Positions 1 through 9,390 of a stretch of DNA of 64,000 bases are shown here, piece after piece (position 1 is the first letter of the stretch; each line of letters starts with the position of its first letter). The notes below the pieces were generated by a model. It saw nothing but the letters and a program-made list of their open reading frames with translations, was not told where the DNA came from and did not search any database. The position numbers and the translations under genes were made by a program. This stretch comes from Nonomuraea candida (GTDB taxonomy: Bacteria; Actinomycetota; Actinomycetes; Streptosporangiales; Streptosporangiaceae): the NCBI RefSeq assembly GCF_000725485.1, contig NZ_JOAG01000036.1, positions 148,121 to 212,120 of the forward strand. The letters run 5' to 3'.

Positions 1-1
1 G

Positions 2-265
2 CTGGAGCTGCAGAACGAGAACCTGGTCGCCGTCGAGGACGGCCGGACGCGCGCCATGGTGCCCGACCTCATCACCGTCGTGGACACCGAGACCGCCGCC
101 GCCGTCCAGACCGAGAGCCTGCGGTACGGGCAGCGCGTCACGGTGCTCGCCTGGCCCTGCGACCCGCTCTGGCGCACCCCCAAGGGGCTGGAGACGGCCG
201 GGCCGCGGGCCTTCGGATACGACCTGGACTACGTACCCGTCGAGGAGCTGACGGCGCATGGCTGA
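2..265 (+). CDS. DUF917 family protein, C-terminal fragment
   Basis: The first 87 codons visible are the C-terminus of a longer protein cut by the window edge. The stretch ENLVAVEDGRTRAMVPDLI followed by a VDTETAAAV segment resembles the C-terminal domain of DUF917 proteins (S-methyl thiohydantoin desulfurase-like domain), which often sit directly before hydantoinase/oxoprolinase genes. Here the stop codon (263-265) overlaps the ATG of such a gene at 258, so the two are translationally coupled. The enzymatic role is not established for the family in general; a joint role in hydantoin- or oxoproline-like ring metabolism is inferred from the pairing. Confidence 0.75.
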   Translation: MELQNENLVAVEDGRTRAMVPDLITVVDTETAAAVQTESLRYGQRVTVLAWPCDPLWRTPKGLETAGPRAFGYDLDYVPVEELTAHG

Positions 266-1997
266 GCTGCGGATCGGGATCGACGTCGGCGGCACGAACA
301 CCGACGCGGTCGTGCTCGACGCGGGAGGCCGGGTGATCGCCAAGGCCAAGCGCCCGACCACCCCGGAGGTGACCGGCGGCCTGCGCGCCGCCCTCGACGC
401 GGTGCTGTCCGACCTGGAAGGCGGCCCCCGGCCGGGCGACCCCACGGCGAGCGGCCCCACGGCGAGCGGCCTCCCGGCGGGCGGGCACGGGGCGGGCGGG
501 CACGGGGCGGGCGGGCACGGGCGGCGGGCGGGGCGGGAGGACGTCACGCGCGTCATGCTGGGCACCACGCACGCCACCAACGCGATCCTGGAGCGGCGCG
601 GCCTGGGCCGGGTGGCCGTGCTGCGGCTCGGCGCGCCCGCCACCACCGCCGTGCCGCCGCTCTCCGACTGGCCCGGCGACCTGCGCGAGGCCGTCTCGGC
701 GGGCGAGGCGATCGTGCCCGGCGGCCACTACGTGGACGGCCGCGAGATCGCCCCGCTCGACCTGGACGCCGTCCGCCGCTTCCTGGACGGCGTGCGCGCC
801 GACGCCGTGGCCGTGACCGGCGTGTTCAGCCCGGCGGACGACGCGCACGAGCGGCGGGTCGCGGAGCTGGTCAGGGCCGAGTACGGCCTGCCGGTGTCGG
901 TCAGCCACGAGATCGGCTCGCTCGGCCTGCTCGAACGCGAGAACGCGACCGTGCTGAACGCCGCCCTGTACGGCGTCGCCGCCCACGTCACCGGCGCCCT
1001 GCGCACGGCCCTGGCGGAACGGGGGCTCGGCGCGCGGCCGTACCTGGCGCAGAACGACGGCACGCTCATGACGCTGGAGCACGCCGCCCGCCTGCCCGTC
1101 TCCACCATCGGCTCGGGCCCGGCCAACTCGCTGCGCGGCGCGGCGTACCTGTCCGGCGTGGCGGACGCGGTCGTGGTGGACGTCGGCGGCACCTCCACCG
1201 ACCTCGGCGTGCTGGCCGGCGGCTTCCCCCGGGAGTCGGCGGCGGCGGTCGAGATCGGCGGGGTGCTCACCAACTTCCGCATGCCCGACATCCTGGCCAT
1301 CGCCCTGGGCGGCGGGACCGTGCTGCGCGGCACGCCCGGCTCACGCGCCGCCCACGCCGGGCCCGTCCGGCGCGGCGTGCGGGTCGGGCCCGACTCGGTC
1401 GGGTACCGGATCGGCCGCGAGGCGCTGGTGTTCGGCGGGGCGACGGCCACGATGACGGACGCCGCCGTGGCGGCGGGCCGGGTCCCGCCCGGCTCCGAGG
1501 GGTGGCGCGAGCGGCTGCGCGCCGCCGTCCAGACGCTCGACGCCTCCCGGGAGGCGGGTGACATGTCGGAAAGAATGGCAGACATTCTGGAAAGCGCGGT
1601 TACCCTGGCGGACGAGATGATCATCGATGCCGTGGACCGGATGTCCCTCGGCAGGACCGGCCGGCCCCTGGTGGCGGTGGGGGGCGGCGCGTTCCTGCTG
1701 CCCGGCCGCGTCCCCGGCGCGGGCGAGGTGATCCGCCCCGAGCACGCCGAGGTGGCCAACGCCGTGGGCGCCGCGATCGCGCTCGCGAGCGGCAGAGTCG
1801 ATACGATCTTGCCTGCGGGCGACGGCCGGTCGGCGGCGATCGAGGGCGCCAAGGAGGAGGCGCGGGCCCGGGCCGTGGCGGCGGGGGCCGACCCCGCCGG
1901 TGTCGAGATCGTGGACCTCCTCGAAGTGCCGCTCAGCTATCTCTCGGAGCCCGCCGTGCGGGTGCACGTCAAAGCCGCCGGACCCCTCGCCCGGTGA
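258..1997 (+). CDS. Hydantoinase/oxoprolinase family protein (HyuA-like)
   Basis: A 579-aa protein of the ATP-dependent hydantoinase/5-oxoprolinase superfamily, which has an actin-like ATPase fold. Two phosphate-binding signatures are visible: GIDVGGTNTDAVVLD near residue 7 and VVVDVGGTSTDLGVL near residue 312. The start is the ATG overlapping the stop of the DUF917 gene. Residues about 73-95 are a glycine/histidine-rich insert made of three GGHGA-type units, encoded by a 15-bp tandem repeat at about 474-530; it makes the protein somewhat longer than I expect for the family. The next gene, 25 bp downstream, is an ABC-transporter lipoprotein, so the operon probably imports and opens a cyclic or peptide-like substrate. 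The exact substrate cannot be read from sequence. Confidence 0.88.
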   Translation: MAELRIGIDVGGTNTDAVVLDAGGRVIAKAKRPTTPEVTGGLRAALDAVLSDLEGGPRPGDPTASGPTASGLPAGGHGAGGHGAGGHGRRAGREDVTRVMLGTTHATNAILERRGLGRVAVLRLGAPATTAVPPLSDWPGDLREAVSAGEAIVPGGHYVDGREIAPLDLDAVRRFLDGVRADAVAVTGVFSPADDAHERRVAELVRAEYGLPVSVSHEIGSLGLLERENATVLNAALYGVAAHVTGALRTALAERGLGARPYLAQNDGTLMTLEHAARLPVSTIGSGPANSLRGAAYLSGVADAVVVDVGGTSTDLGVLAGGFPRESAAAVEIGGVLTNFRMPDILAIALGGGTVLRGTPGSRAAHAGPVRRGVRVGPDSVGYRIGREALVFGGATATMTDAAVAAGRVPPGSEGWRERLRAAVQTLDASREAGDMSERMADILESAVTLADEMIIDAVDRMSLGRTGRPLVAVGGGAFLLPGRVPGAGEVIRPEHAEVANAVGAAIALASGRVDTILPAGDGRSAAIEGAKEEARARAVAAGADPAGVEIVDLLEVPLSYLSEPAVRVHVKAAGPLAR

Positions 1998-2022
1998 CAC
2001 ACATCGAAAGGATCCCCCCACC

Positions 2023-3645
2023 ATGCGCTGGCACAAGCGTCTGCTCGTCGCCGGGGTAGCCGGTCTCCTGGCCCTGACCGCCTCCGCCTGCGGGGGCGGC
2101 CAGGTGCGCGGCGCCGGCGGCACACCCCAGCCCCCGGCCGGGGCGGGCAGCGGCAGTCCGGCAGAGCAGAGCACCGGGCAGGCCAACGACGCCACCTTCG
2201 TCTACGCGCCGAGCTCCGAGGTGATCACCGACTGGGACCCGGCGCTGTCCTACTCCAACGAGATCGTCGCCCTGTCGAACATCTACGAGGGCCTGACCAG
2301 GTACGACTCCGAGGAGCAGCAGGCGAAGCCGCTCCTCGCCACCGAGTGGACGTCGGCGGCCGAGGGCAAGGAGTGGACGTTCAAGCTGCGGCAGGGCGTG
2401 CGGTTCCACTCCGGCGCCACCCTGGACGCCGAGGCCGCCAAGAAGGCCATCGAGCGCACGATCGCCAAGAAGGGCGGCGCGGCCTACATCTGGGACCCGG
2501 TGGACCGGATCGACGCGGTCGACGCGGGCACGCTGAAGTTCACGCTCAAGTACGCCGCCCCCCTCGACCTGATCACCTCCTCCGGCTACGCCGCCTGGAT
2601 CTACGACGTGGACGCCGTGGACCCCGGCGGGAAGAAGACCGCCGGCACCGGGCCGTACACGATCGACTCCTGGCAGAAGGGCAAGGAGACCGAGCTGACG
2701 CTCAAGGCGTACGAGGACTACTGGGGCGGCTGGAAGCCGGAGCAGTACAGGAAGGTCGCCTTCCGCGTCACCCCCGAGATCACCACCGCCTGGCAGCTCC
2801 TGCGCCAGGGCGAGGTGAACTTCGTGCGGCGGCTCAACCCGCAGCTGATCAAGCAGGCGGCGGACACCGAGGGCGTGCAGACCGTGCAGTCGCCGTCGTT
2901 CCAGAACCTGCTGGTGCTGTTCAACACCGCCCAGGGCCCCACCAGGGACGTCAGGGTGCGGCAGGCGCTGCAGCTCGCGATCGACTACGACGGCCTGCTG
3001 GCGGCCATGGAGGGCGCGGGCGTCAAGGCCAGCGGCCTGGTGCCGAAGGGGCTGCTCGGCCACAACGCCGGCATGGAGCCGAAGCAGGACCTGGCCAGGG
3101 CGCAGGAGCTGCTCGCGGCGGCGGGGTACGGCCCGGACAACCCCGAGCTCAAGCTCAGCCTGACCTACGGCATCGGCGACGAGGACCAGAAGCTGCTGGT
3201 CACGCTGCTCAGCTCGACGCTCAAGCAGCTCAACATCACGTTGCAGGCAAAGCCCATGAACTGGGGCGCGCAGTGGGACCTGGGCAAGAAGAAGGGCCAG
3301 GACATCTTCGTCATGTACTGGTATCCGGACTATCCGGACGCCTACTCCTGGTTCCTCAACGTGTTCAAGAGCGCCGACAAGGCGCAGTTCAACCTGTCCT
3401 ACCTGAAGAACGCCGAGATCGACGCGGGCATCGACAAGCTGCCCGCCCTGACGGCCACCGACCAGCTCGCGGCCGACGCCGAGTTCGAGCGGCTCCAGCG
3501 GCAGATCATCGAGGAGCAGGCGGCGGTCGCGGTCCCGTACGTGCAGAACTACCAGCGCGCGCTGACCTCCGACGTGCAGGGGTATGTGGAGAACCCGGCG
3601 TATCCGAACGTCGTCTTCTTCCACGACCTCCGGCGCGCCGGCTGA
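2023..3645 (+). CDS. ABC transporter substrate-binding lipoprotein, SBP_bac_5 (peptide/opine/nickel) family
   Basis: A 540-aa extracytoplasmic binding protein. The ATG at 2023 follows a GAAAGGA ribosome site and gives a lipoprotein signal (MRWHKRLLVAGVAGLLAL, then the lipobox TASAC). The mature part has family-5 features: DWDPALSYSNEI near the start of the domain, WTFKLRQGVRFHSG, and a conserved YWGGWKP segment. It would be anchored to the outer membrane face and deliver substrate to the two permeases encoded next (GTG of the first permease 2 bp after this stop). A close paralogue without its own permeases lies at 11444-13003. Confidence 0.92.
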   Translation: MRWHKRLLVAGVAGLLALTASACGGGQVRGAGGTPQPPAGAGSGSPAEQSTGQANDATFVYAPSSEVITDWDPALSYSNEIVALSNIYEGLTRYDSEEQQAKPLLATEWTSAAEGKEWTFKLRQGVRFHSGATLDAEAAKKAIERTIAKKGGAAYIWDPVDRIDAVDAGTLKFTLKYAAPLDLITSSGYAAWIYDVDAVDPGGKKTAGTGPYTIDSWQKGKETELTLKAYEDYWGGWKPEQYRKVAFRVTPEITTAWQLLRQGEVNFVRRLNPQLIKQAADTEGVQTVQSPSFQNLLVLFNTAQGPTRDVRVRQALQLAIDYDGLLAAMEGAGVKASGLVPKGLLGHNAGMEPKQDLARAQELLAAAGYGPDNPELKLSLTYGIGDEDQKLLVTLLSSTLKQLNITLQAKPMNWGAQWDLGKKKGQDIFVMYWYPDYPDAYSWFLNVFKSADKAQFNLSYLKNAEIDAGIDKLPALTATDQLAADAEFERLQRQIIEEQAAVAVPYVQNYQRALTSDVQGYVENPAYPNVVFFHDLRRAG

Positions 3646-3647
3646 CC

Positions 3648-4664
3648 GTGCCGCGCTTTCTGGCCCGCCGGCTCGGCCAGGCCCTCCTGGTCGTGGCCGG
3701 CGTGGTCGTGCTCACGTTCGCGGTCATGCGGCTGGTGCCCGGCGACCCGGCGGTGGCCTTCGCCGGGCCGAAGGCGACGCCCGAGCAGCTCGCCGCGGCC
3801 AGGGCCAGGTTCGGGCTCGACGACCCGCTGCCCGTGCAGCTGTGGAACTACGTGCGCGGCCTGCTCGCCGGCGACTGGGGGATCAGCCTGCGCACCCGCC
3901 GGCCGGTGCGCGACGACCTCTACCTCGCCTTCCCGGCCTCGCTGGAGCTGGTCGGCGCGGCACTGGCCGTCGCGGTCGCGGCGGGCATCTCGCTCGGCGT
4001 GCTCGCCGCCCGCCACAACAGGCGCCTGCCGGACCTCGGGGTGCGCCTGGGCAGCGTGCTGGCCGTCTCCGTGCCGGTCTTCTGGCTGGCCCTGGCGATG
4101 CAGACGGTCTTCGCCGGCAACCTCGGCTGGTTCCCGGTCGCCGGTGAGTACGACTCCTCCCTCGACACCACCAGTCCCCTCACCCTCTGGACCAACATCA
4201 CCATCGTCGACGCCCTCATCACCGGCAACTGGCCCATCTTCACCAGCACGCTGTGGCACCTGGTGCTGCCGGCCCTGGTCGTGGCCGCCTACCCCACGGG
4301 CGTGATCGCCCAGATGACCAGGGCCGCCCTCATCGAGGAGTCGGGCCAGGACCACGCCAGGCTGGAGCGCGCGCTCGGGTTCGGCGAGACGTCGATCCTG
4401 ACCAAGTTCGCCCTGCGGCCCGCGCTGAACCCGGTCCTGTCGCTGATCGCGCTGGTCTTCGCGTACGCGATCGTCAACGGCTTCCTCGTCGAGGCCGTCT
4501 TCAACTGGCCGGGCCTGGGCCGCTACGCCGCCGACTCGATCCGCTCCCTGGACACCCCGGCCATCGCGGGCGTCACGCTCCTGGTGGCCCTGGTGTACGT
4601 GCTGGCCAACCTGGTCGTGGACCTCGTCCAGGGCTTCGTCGACCCGAGGACGAGGGCCCGATGA
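3648..4664 (+). CDS. ABC transporter permease, DppB-like
   Basis: A 338-aa inner-membrane permease. The GTG at 3648, 2 bp after the lipoprotein stop, begins MPRFLARRLGQALLVVAGVV, the typical N-terminus of DppB/OppB permeases (RR then a first membrane helix, followed by LVPGDP). The C-terminal half holds the inner-membrane component signature region around EESGQDHARLERALGFGE, which contacts the ATPases. It should pair with the permease downstream, whose ATG overlaps this stop (ATGA). Confidence 0.92.
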   Translation: MPRFLARRLGQALLVVAGVVVLTFAVMRLVPGDPAVAFAGPKATPEQLAAARARFGLDDPLPVQLWNYVRGLLAGDWGISLRTRRPVRDDLYLAFPASLELVGAALAVAVAAGISLGVLAARHNRRLPDLGVRLGSVLAVSVPVFWLALAMQTVFAGNLGWFPVAGEYDSSLDTTSPLTLWTNITIVDALITGNWPIFTSTLWHLVLPALVVAAYPTGVIAQMTRAALIEESGQDHARLERALGFGETSILTKFALRPALNPVLSLIALVFAYAIVNGFLVEAVFNWPGLGRYAADSIRSLDTPAIAGVTLLVALVYVLANLVVDLVQGFVDPRTRAR

Positions 4665-5509
4665 CGGACGTGACGCCGCTGGGCCGCAGGCTGCCCCGGC
4701 TCCCCGACGGGTTCGCCGCGCTCGGGGCGGTGCTCATCGTGGCCGTCGTCCTGGCGGCGGTGCTGGCGCCGTGGCTGGCGCCGTACCCGCCGGACGAGCC
4801 GCGCCCGCTGGAGCGGCTGCTGCCGCCCAGTGGTGCCCACTGGTTCGGCACCGACCAGGTCGGCCGGGACGTGCTCACCCGCATCCTGTACGGCGGGCGC
4901 ACCTCGCTGCTCATCGCCGGGGCCGTGCTGGGCGTCTCGGCGGTGGCCGGGGTCGCGCTCGGCGTGGTGGCCGGCTACGCGGGCGGCCGGGTCAGAGACG
5001 TCATCATGCGGGTCACGGACGTGTTCCTGGCCTTTCCGGCGCTGCTGCTGTCGCTGGCGCTGGCGGTGGTGCTGCAGCCCGGCGTGAACACCGTGATCCT
5101 GGCCATCGCGGTCACCTGGTGGCCCTGGTACGCGCGGCTGGCCGCCTCCGTGGCCGCCTCGGTCGCCACCCGCCCCTACGTGGACGCCGCCCGCTGCCTG
5201 GGCGTGCCGGCCCCGCTGATCATCCTGCGGCACGTGCTGCCCAACTCGCTCACGCCGGTCCTGGTGCAGCTCTCGCTGGACGTGGGCGGGGTGATCCTGA
5301 CCTCGGCGGCACTGTCGTACCTGGGGCTGGGCGCGCAGGAGCCGGTGGCGGAGTGGGGGCTGATGGTGCAGCAGGGGCAGACGCTGTTCAGCACGAACTG
5401 GTGGGTGGTCACCTTCCCGGGGCTGGCGATCCTGGTGACGGCGTTCGCGTTCAACGTGCTGGGCGAGGGGCTGCGCAACGCGCTGGACCCGCGAAGGGCG
5501 GTGCGATGA
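4661..5509 (+). CDS. ABC transporter permease, DppC-like
   Basis: A 282-aa permease with an N-terminal helix (LGAVLIVAVVLAAVLAPWLA) and the characteristic HWFGTDQVGRDVLTRILYG motif of DppC/OppC proteins at about residues 61-80. The ATG at 4661 overlaps the previous stop by 4 bp. The segment YVDAARCLGVPAPLIILRHV is the cytoplasmic coupling loop. It forms the transmembrane channel with the preceding permease. Confidence 0.92.
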   Translation: MTDVTPLGRRLPRLPDGFAALGAVLIVAVVLAAVLAPWLAPYPPDEPRPLERLLPPSGAHWFGTDQVGRDVLTRILYGGRTSLLIAGAVLGVSAVAGVALGVVAGYAGGRVRDVIMRVTDVFLAFPALLLSLALAVVLQPGVNTVILAIAVTWWPWYARLAASVAASVATRPYVDAARCLGVPAPLIILRHVLPNSLTPVLVQLSLDVGGVILTSAALSYLGLGAQEPVAEWGLMVQQGQTLFSTNWWVVTFPGLAILVTAFAFNVLGEGLRNALDPRRAVR

Positions 5510-6243
5510 TCGAGGTGCGCGACCTGAAGGTGCGTTACGGCGGGCGGCTCGTCGCCGACGTGCCCGAGCTGGACGTGGGCGCGGGGGAGTGCGTGGCGAT
5601 CGTGGGGGAGAGCGGCTCGGGCAAGTCCACGACGCTGCTCACCCTCCTCGGCCTCACCCCAGATGCCGAAATTTCAGGACACGTACGGGTGTGCGGCGTG
5701 GACGTGCTCACGGCCTCCCCGCGCGCGCTGCGCGAGATCCGGGGCGCGCGGGCGGCCCTGGTGATGCAGTCGCCCCAGGCCGCGCTCAGCCCCGCCACCC
5801 GCCTCGGCGTGCTGATGCGCCGCGCGCTGCGGCTGCACGGCAGGGACGGCTCGGAGCAGGCGATGGCGCGGGCCGTGGCGGAGGTCCTGCTCGACCCGGA
5901 GATCCTGCGCCGCTACCCCCACGAGATCTCCGGCGGCCAGGCCCAGCGCTTCGCCATCGCGCTGGCCGTCGCCCTGGGCGCGGAGGCGATCCTGGCCGAC
6001 GAGCCCACCAGCGCGCTGGACGTGACCGTGCAGGCCGAGGTGATCGGCGTGCTGCGCCGGCTGCGCCGGGAGCGGGGCCTGGCACTGCTGATGGTCTCTC
6101 ATGACCTGGCCCTGGTCTCCACGATCGCGGACCGGGTGCTGGTCATGAAGGACGGCGCGGTGGTGGAGTCGGGGCCCGCCGCCACCGTGCTGGCCGAGCC
6201 CGCCCACCCCTACACCCGCGAGCTGCTGGAGGCGCTGCCGTGA
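5506..6243 (+). CDS. ABC transporter ATP-binding protein, DppD-like
   Basis: A 245-aa ATPase of the dipeptide/oligopeptide/nickel transporter family. Walker A is GESGSGKST (about residue 34), the signature motif is ISGGQAQRFA and Walker B is [11 protein letters not shown]; the H-loop reads MVSHDLALV. The ATG overlaps the permease stop by 4 bp. It is shorter than many DppD proteins because it ends at the [12 protein letters not shown] segment and lacks the cysteine-containing C-terminal oligopeptide extension that the next ATPase keeps. Confidence 0.92.
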   Translation: MIEVRDLKVRYGGRLVADVPELDVGAGECVAIVGESGSGKSTTLLTLLGLTPDAEISGHVRVCGVDVLTASPRALREIRGARAALVMQSPQAALSPATRLGVLMRRALRLHGRDGSEQAMARAVAEVLLDPEILRRYPHEISGGQAQRFAIALAVALGAEAILADEPTSALDVTVQAEVIGVLRRLRRERGLALLMVSHDLALVSTIADRVLVMKDGAVVESGPAATVLAEPAHPYTRELLEALP

Positions 6244-7139
6244 CCCTGCTGAGGGCCGAGAGGGTGACACTCGGGTACGGGGGCCGCCCCGTCGTCCACG
6301 ACGTCAGCCTCGGCGTCACCGAGGGCGGCGTGGGCCTGATCGGGGAGAGCGGCTCGGGCAAGACGACGCTGGCCCGCGCGTTCCTGGGCCTCCTCACCCC
6401 CATGTCCGGAAATATTTACTACGGCGATCAAACACTGAAAAAGGCGAACCTGAGGGCGTTCCGCAGGGACGTGCAGCCCGTCTTCCAGGCCGAGGCGCTC
6501 GACCCCAGGATGCGCGTCGGCCGCTCGATCGCCGAGGCGCTGCCGCGCGCCGCCCGGGCCCGCGTCGGCGAGCTGCTCGAACAGGTCGGCCTCGACCCCG
6601 CCCTGGCGGCCCGCCGCCCGCACGAGCTCTCGGGCGGGCAGCGCCAGCGCGTGGTGATCGCCCGCGCCCTGGCCGTCGGCCCCCGCCTGCTCATCCTCGA
6701 CGAGCCCACCAGCGCGCTCGACGTCACCGTCCAGGCCAGGATCCTCGACCTGCTGGCGTCGCTGGAGACCGAGCGCCTGCTCATCACGCACAACCTGGCC
6801 GTCGTGGAGCGCCTGTGCCGCACCTCGCACGTGCTCTTCGCGGGCCGCGTGGTCGAGTCGGGCCCCACCGCGCGGCTCCTGGCGAACCCGGCCCACCCGT
6901 ACACCAGGGCGCTGCGAGACGCCGTGCCCAAGCTAGGCGGCGCCCCGCCCGAGGCGCGCGGCAGGACGGAAGCGGTCCCCGCGGCGACCGGCTGCCCGTT
7001 CAGGCTACGCTGCCCGCTGGCCGTGGCCGCGTGCGAGCAGGCGCCCGCGCCGCGGGACCTGGGAGGCGCGGGAGGCACGGGAGGCATGGAAGGCCGCCGG
7101 GTGGCCTGTCACCGGGCGGAGGACGTGCTCTCCGCCTGA
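6240..7139 (+). CDS. ABC transporter ATP-binding protein, DppF-like
   Basis: A 299-aa ATPase, second of the pair. GTG start at 6240 overlapping the preceding stop by 4 bp. Motifs: Walker [10 protein letters not shown], signature LSGGQRQRV, Walker [13 protein letters not shown]-loop LITHNLAVV. The C-terminus carries the oligopeptide-transporter extension with paired cysteines ([16 protein letters not shown]). Its last 31 bp overlap, tail to tail, the convergent MarR gene, so read-through from either side would produce antisense RNA. Confidence 0.92.
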   Translation: MTLLRAERVTLGYGGRPVVHDVSLGVTEGGVGLIGESGSGKTTLARAFLGLLTPMSGNIYYGDQTLKKANLRAFRRDVQPVFQAEALDPRMRVGRSIAEALPRAARARVGELLEQVGLDPALAARRPHELSGGQRQRVVIARALAVGPRLLILDEPTSALDVTVQARILDLLASLETERLLITHNLAVVERLCRTSHVLFAGRVVESGPTARLLANPAHPYTRALRDAVPKLGGAPPEARGRTEAVPAATGCPFRLRCPLAVAACEQAPAPRDLGGAGGTGGMEGRRVACHRAEDVLSA

Positions 7140-7588
7140 GTCTTCAGGTACCCGGACATGTCGTCGGCGAGCTTCTCCAGAAGCCGGGCCAGCTCCGCCC
7201 GCTCCGGCTCCGGCCAGTCGGCCAGCACGGCCTCGAACCACTGCGCGGCGGCCCTGCGGCAGGCGAGCGCCGCCGTGCTGCCCTCGTCGGTGAGCGCGAT
7301 GCGCCAGGCCCGGCCGTCGTCGGGGTCGCGGACGCGCTCGACCAGCCCGCGCCGCTCCAGCGCGGCCACGTGCCTGGTCACGTGCGGGCTCTCCACCTGA
7401 AGGCTCTCGGCGATCTTCCCGATCCTGCGTGGCTCGTCCGCGTCCAGCAGGTCGACGAGGATCTGGACGTCCGGCCGGTCCAGGCGGATGCCCGCGGCCT
7501 GGGTCAGCCGCTCGTGCGTCTTGGCACGGTTGAGTGAGGTCGCGAGCCGCCGATAGGACTCGACCGTTCGGTGCAGACTCTCGTCCAT
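7109..7588 (-). CDS. MarR family transcriptional regulator
   Basis: A 159-aa winged-helix regulator. Residues about 40-110 form the MarR DNA-binding domain: VQILVDLLDADEPRRIGKIA, ESPHVTRHVAALERRGLVER as recognition helix and following turn, then RVRDPDDGRAWRIALTDEG as the wing. It is divergent from an MFS exporter with 73 bp between start codons, the usual arrangement for a MarR repressor that controls itself and an efflux pump. The intergenic AT-rich repeats are plausible operators. The inducing ligand is unknown. Confidence 0.88.
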   Translation of the reverse strand: MDESLHRTVESYRRLATSLNRAKTHERLTQAAGIRLDRPDVQILVDLLDADEPRRIGKIAESLQVESPHVTRHVAALERRGLVERVRDPDDGRAWRIALTDEGSTAALACRRAAAQWFEAVLADWPEPERAELARLLEKLADDMSGYLKTQAESTSSAR

Positions 7589-7661
7589 CCGCTTGATTAC
7601 CTAACTTAAGTATGTATTATCGATGCTCGGTTACTTACCCAAGTTATCTAAAGGAGCCGAC
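7589..7661. promoter_or_regulatory. Divergent marR/MFS promoter region with repeated AT-rich operator-like blocks
   Basis: This 73-bp gap is conspicuously AT-rich against the flanking genes. It contains TTACCTAACTTAAGTA at 7597-7612, with the perfect palindrome ACTTAAGT at 7604-7611, and a second related block TTACTTACCCAAGTTATC at 7631-7648. The second block sits just before the ribosome site AAGGAG (7651-7656) of the MFS gene. Two similar half-palindromic blocks are what MarR dimers typically bind; binding is inferred, not shown. Confidence 0.55.
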
Positions 7662-9056
7662 ATGGCGACAGTCGTCGCGCCCGCGTCGCGGGTCACGACC
7701 AGCCGGAACCCCTGGCCCGCGGTGATCTCACTGGCCTTCGCCGCCTCCATCGCCGCTCTCCAGAACACCGCCGTGGTCCCGCTGCTTCCCGTGCTGCAAC
7801 GGGAGCTGAACACGTCGCTGAGCGCCGTGAGCTGGACGCTCACGCTGAGCCTGCTGGTCGGCGCGGTCGCCACGCCGTTGTTGTCGCGCTTCGGCGACAT
7901 GTACGGCAGGCGCCGCATGATCCTCACCGCCCTGGCGCTGCTGGTGATCGGCTCCGTCATGGCCGCGCTGGCGACCTCGCTGGCCTGGCTCATCGTGGCG
8001 CGCGTGCTGCAGGGCTTCGTGTCCGCGCTGGTGCCGCTGTCGATCGGGGTGGTCAGGGACTCGCTGCCCAGGCAGCAGCTCGCGACCGGCATCGGGGTGC
8101 TGAGCGCGACCATGGGATTCGGCAGCGGCGGCGGCATGATCCTGGCGGGCCTCGCCTCCGGCGACTACCACGTGGTCTTCTGGATCACCGGCGGCATCTC
8201 GCTGGTGGCGGGCATCGTCGTGGCCTTCCTCGTGCGCGACTCGGCGCCGCCGGTCAAGGGCCGCCCCGACCTGGCCGGGGCGGCGCTGCTGACCGCGTGG
8301 CTGGTCGCGCTGCTGCTGGCCGTCAGCGAGGGCGGCTCCTGGGGCTGGACCTCGCCGGGCGTGCTGGGGCTGTTCGGCGCGGCGGCCGTGCTGGCGGTCG
8401 TCTGGGTGCTGGTCGAGCGCAGGGTGGCCGAGCCGCTGGTGGAGATGGCGATGCTGGTGCACAGGGGGACGGTCGGTGCGACGGTGTCCTCGTTCCTGCT
8501 CGGATTCTCGTTCTTCACCCTGCTGACCGGCATGTCGGGCTTCGCCCAGGCGCCGGCGGCGGCGGGCGGGCTCGCGGCCACCGTCCTGCAGGTCGGCGTC
8601 TACCTGCTGCCGAGCACGCTCTTCATGCTGGTGATCTCGCTGTTCGCGGGCCGGATGATGCGCAGGCTGCCGGCGTCGGCCATGGTGGCGATCGGCTCGG
8701 GGGTCACCGCGCTGGCCGGGCTCTGGCTGGTGGTCCAGCACACGGCGCCGGCGCACCTGTACGTGGCGTCCTCGCTGATGGGCGTGGGCCTCGGCGTCGG
8801 CTACGCGGCGCTGGGCACCATGGCCGTGGAGCACGTGGCCCCGGACAGGACCGCCGTGGCGGCGGGGGTGAACGCCCTGGTCCGCATCGTGGGCGGCAGC
8901 GTGGCCGGCGCCGCGATCGCCGCCGTGCTCGCCGCGGGCGGCGGCTACCCCTGGGTCTTCGGGACAGCCGCCGGAGCGGGCGTCGTGGCCGCGCTGTTCG
9001 CGGCCGGGTACGGCTACCTCAACCGCAGGCCGGTCACAGCGCCTTCAGGCCACTGA
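7662..9056 (+). CDS. MFS transporter, drug-efflux type
   Basis: A 464-aa multi-pass membrane protein of the major facilitator superfamily, probably 14 helices (EmrB/QacA-like). The ATG at 7662 has AAGGAG 5 bp upstream and is preferred over an ATG at 7623. Motif A-like LLSRFGDMYGRRRMILTALA lies between helices 2 and 3. It starts 73 bp from the divergent MarR gene, which suggests MarR-controlled export of a toxic compound. Its 3' end overlaps the convergent DUF742 gene by 23 bp. Confidence 0.88.
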   Translation: MATVVAPASRVTTSRNPWPAVISLAFAASIAALQNTAVVPLLPVLQRELNTSLSAVSWTLTLSLLVGAVATPLLSRFGDMYGRRRMILTALALLVIGSVMAALATSLAWLIVARVLQGFVSALVPLSIGVVRDSLPRQQLATGIGVLSATMGFGSGGGMILAGLASGDYHVVFWITGGISLVAGIVVAFLVRDSAPPVKGRPDLAGAALLTAWLVALLLAVSEGGSWGWTSPGVLGLFGAAAVLAVVWVLVERRVAEPLVEMAMLVHRGTVGATVSSFLLGFSFFTLLTGMSGFAQAPAAAGGLAATVLQVGVYLLPSTLFMLVISLFAGRMMRRLPASAMVAIGSGVTALAGLWLVVQHTAPAHLYVASSLMGVGLGVGYAALGTMAVEHVAPDRTAVAAGVNALVRIVGGSVAGAAIAAVLAAGGGYPWVFGTAAGAGVVAALFAAGYGYLNRRPVTAPSGH

Positions 9057-9390
9057 TCACTTCCAGCAGCACCTTGGCGTCCGGGGCGGGCGGCGGCAGC
9101 TCGACCTGCACGAGTTGCTGGGCGTGCAGGTCGCCGACCAGCACCCGGACCACGCCGATGGGCAGGTTCAGCTCGGCCGCCACGTCCACGAGCCGGGTGG
9201 GCTGGGTGCACTTCTGCAGGATGATCAGATGCTCGGGATCGAGGCCGCGGGGCGGCGTCAGGCCGCCGGCGGTGATGATGACCGCGATGAGGTCGATGGC
9301 CTCGCTCGCGGGCACCGTACGGCCCCTGGTCAGCAGGTAGGCGGGGACGATCGGACCGGCGTCCTCGTCCAGCCAGCGCTCTTCAGTCAC
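9034..9390 (-). CDS. DUF742 family protein (CvnC-like)
   Basis: A 118-aa protein with the DUF742 pattern: PIVPAYLLTRGRT near residue 13, then a compact winged-helix-like region (CTQPTRLVDVAAELNLPIGV, VRVLVGDLHAQQLVQV). DUF742 proteins are the third component of actinobacterial conservon (Cvn) signalling operons. The gene overlaps the upstream kinase gene by 8 bp. The usual roadblock protein and Ras-like GTPase are absent here: the next gene downstream is the convergent MFS gene. Confidence 0.88.
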   Translation of the reverse strand: MTEERWLDEDAGPIVPAYLLTRGRTVPASEAIDLIAVIITAGGLTPPRGLDPEHLIILQKCTQPTRLVDVAAELNLPIGVVRVLVGDLHAQQLVQVELPPPAPDAKVLLEVISGLKAL

